Origin: an uncultured Bermanella sp.
GTDB lineage: Bacteria > Pseudomonadota > Gammaproteobacteria > Pseudomonadales > Oceanobacteraceae
Length of the DNA stretch: 64,000 nucleotides
Assembly: GCA_913058575.1 (NCBI GenBank)
Contig: CAJXRF010000006.1
Coordinates: 41,201-105,200 of the forward strand
Reading direction: 5' to 3'
The translations under genes were made by a program, and so were the position numbers. How positions within the stretch are numbered: position 1 is the stretch's first letter; every line of letters starts with the position of its first letter. Below the pieces are notes generated by a model that was not told where the DNA came from, made no database searches, and worked only from the letters and a program-made list of their open reading frames with translations. Shown here piece after piece: positions 62,553-64,000 of the stretch.

Positions 62553-64000
62553 TCAGCTTAACTCGTCCACCGCTTTTTTTAAACGTGCTACCCCTTGTTG
62601 AGATTTAATTTCAACCTTGGGCTTTAAATACAAGGCATTAATGACCACGTACAAAAAGTTGGGCAAAGTATAATCCAGTATGCGCGTGAATTGCGTTTTT
62701 GTATTATTTTCAATGCCTTTCACTTGATACTCAATAGAAATAAGCGAGCCGTTATTTTGATTAATGGCTTTTGCTATCCAATTATTCTCTCCACGTTCAG
62801 TCACATTCCATAGCAAATGGTTCTTACCCAATTCAGTCATAATATCTTCTTCAAACTTATCGCCTTTTATTAAGGGTTTTGCATTAATAGCATAAATTTT
62901 AGAAGACTGCGGATGCCATTCGGGCCATAAGGCAGGCGTACTGGCATAATTTAAAACCTGTTGAGGGGGCTTCTCCATGACTAAGCTGTGCACATTTCGA
63001 GTGGTGGAGGTGGTAAACCATAAGGTACTAGCAAACCACAATATTAACGGTATGCGAAAAATTTCAAACCACGCCAAGCGTTTATTACCTTCCAATAAGT
63101 CATTCACCACCACCAAGCTATACACTAATAATGTTGTGCCCAAAGCCAGCGTCATAGCATTTAATGTGGGAGCCAAAAATATAAACATCACCGCCACTAA
63201 CACAATGATTATAAATGAAAGCGCCACATACGCTTTACTTAATTGAGAGGCCTGAGGGTTAAATTTCGCTCTATTTTCGCAACCGTCTTTTTGCATCCAT
63301 GATTTTTGTGTTTGGTTATAAGTGCAATCGGCCGGGCGCCAACCCGTATTCTTAAACCATAAACCAAATTTGTCTCGCCATAACTTGGTATGAAAAGCAT
63401 CCCGTGCCAAAAGGCTCCAGTGCTGTAGATTCGCTTTAATGGGGTTTAAGGTATTTAACGGTTCAGTGGTGCCGTAATGGCAAGATTCAGTAGCCAATTC
63501 TGCTTGCCAAGTGCCGAACATGCGATCCCATACCACCAAAGTACCGCCGTAATTTCGGTCAATGTAAATTGGGTTTTTAGCATGATGCACGCGGTGACTA
63601 GATGGGGTTGAAAGGATACCTTCAATCAAAGGTATACGAGTAATCCCTTGCGTGTGCAACCAAAATTGGTACATTTTCAATAATGCGAACAAGCCTAAGA
63701 ATACGACTGGCGGGCAGCCTAATAGGGCTAACGGTAAGTAAAATACCCATGAAAATGCATACTGAAAGGCGCTTTGTCTTAAGGCGGTGGTTAGGTTGTA
63801 CTCCTCACTTTGATGATGCCCCACATGAGCCCCCCATAAAATATTAATTTCATGAGCACAGCGGTGAAAAGCGTAATAACACAGATCCACTGCGAAAAAG
63901 AAAATAACCCAAGTGGCCACTTGCTGGACACCAAAATCAAATAATCTGTAATGCTCCCAAAGATAAATAAACACCGCAAAGGTGTAAGCTTTTAATAAGG
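62553..64000 (-). CDS. sterol desaturase / fatty acid hydroxylase family protein, partial (5' end outside window)
   Basis: The frame is open at the right edge, so the N-terminus is missing; 482 residues are visible. The di-iron His clusters are present: FHRCAHE (HxxxH), GAHVGHHQSEEYN (HxxHH) and HRVHHAKN (HxxHH), each near membrane helices. C-terminal of this, about residues 330-480 hold a soluble domain (STRNVHSLVMEKPPQQVLNYA...WPEWHPQSSKIYAI) resembling a START/SRPBCC-type lipid-binding module. Family members hydroxylate or desaturate lipids in the membrane. The C-terminal fused domain is less common. Its substrate is not known. Confidence 0.88.
   Translation of the reverse strand, partial: LLKAYTFAVFIYLWEHYRLFDFGVQQVATWVIFFFAVDLCYYAFHRCAHEINILWGAHVGHHQSEEYNLTTALRQSAFQYAFSWVFYLPLALLGCPPVVFLGLFALLKMYQFWLHTQGITRIPLIEGILSTPSSHRVHHAKNPIYIDRNYGGTLVVWDRMFGTWQAELATESCHYGTTEPLNTLNPIKANLQHWSLLARDAFHTKLWRDKFGLWFKNTGWRPADCTYNQTQKSWMQKDGCENRAKFNPQASQLSKAYVALSFIIIVLVAVMFIFLAPTLNAMTLALGTTLLVYSLVVVNDLLEGNKRLAWFEIFRIPLILWFASTLWFTTSTTRNVHSLVMEKPPQQVLNYASTPALWPEWHPQSSKIYAINAKPLIKGDKFEEDIMTELGKNHLLWNVTERGENNWIAKAINQNNGSLISIEYQVKGIENNTKTQFTRILDYTLPNFLYVVINALYLKPKVEIKSQQGVARLKKAVDELS

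Noticed and set aside
1..64000. rRNA, tRNA, CRISPR arrays, transposases and prophage genes
   Set aside because: I searched for tRNA-like arms, regularly spaced repeats and recombinase or transposase motifs by eye and saw none; absence was not tested with software.

Overview
The window reads as chromosomal DNA of a marine-type gammaproteobacterium of moderate to low GC. The support is indirect: Gram-negative envelope genes throughout (outer-membrane barrels, LolA-like and DsbD proteins, lipoproteins), AraC and OmpR-type regulators, a GGDEF/EAL protein, sulfatase and sterol-desaturase families common in marine Gammaproteobacteria, and short AT-rich intergenic gaps. I cannot fix a genus from sequence alone. 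No rRNA, tRNA, CRISPR array, prophage or recognisable transposase was seen. Coding density is high. The main gaps are 59949-60911, 37649-38110 and 61470-61793.

Layout. 1-5027: a DUF3570 / DUF4266 / TlpA-like thiol module (minus strand) faces dsbD and a cytochrome b561-like gene, then a short PAS protein. 5030-14207: a Tat-exported sulfatase between two AraC-type regulators, a membrane-anchored GST-like protein, a porin with a PstS-like partner, and a GGDEF/EAL protein whose cyclase motif is degenerate. 14492-21960: a STAS-like gene, then a co-directional minus-strand set of 'thermostable hemolysin' (GNAT/LuxI-like), AMP-ligase, Fe(II)/2-oxoglutarate oxygenase, SDR, an exported protein and a QseBC-like two-component system, which looks like a small-molecule pathway with its own sensor. 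22179-33145: a nucleotide/sugar-phosphate block of divergent phosphoketolase, PRPP-synthetase homologue and AMP-phosphorylase family enzyme, divergent from a beta-CASP metallo-hydrolase and a P-type ATPase, ending in a decayed HAD gene. 33272-41006: an exported phosphatase island with a CpdB-like lipoprotein, a GATase-like protein with three OB-type repeats, a calcineurin-like phosphatase with a duplicated N-terminal domain, and two small exported Cys-containing proteins; a Pho-box-like element lies upstream, before the pseudogene.

41145-59948 is the most striking part. Eighteen minus-strand genes are packed with gaps of 0-58 bp and many 1-8 bp overlaps, so they form one apparent operon of about 18.8 kb. 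From the promoter end: AMP-ligase, PLP decarboxylase, short acyl-CoA-dehydrogenase-like protein, two thiolase-fold KS-like proteins around an unknown 177-aa protein, a full acyl-CoA dehydrogenase, a flavin-dependent halogenase-like enzyme, an alpha/beta hydrolase, an unknown 376-aa protein and an acyl carrier protein. These are followed by a Lol-like export set: two TPR-like proteins, ABC ATPase, FtsX permease, LolA-like carrier, outer-membrane barrel and a TauE/SafE permease. I infer a carrier-protein-tethered, possibly halogenated metabolite or lipid delivered to the outer membrane. Its product cannot be named from sequence. Upstream, in a roughly 960-bp gene-free AT-rich region, lies an exact 50-bp palindrome.

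60912-64000 holds two unrecognised plus-strand genes, a bidirectional terminator and a sterol-desaturase family gene that runs off the right edge. The left edge also cuts a gene (DUF3570).
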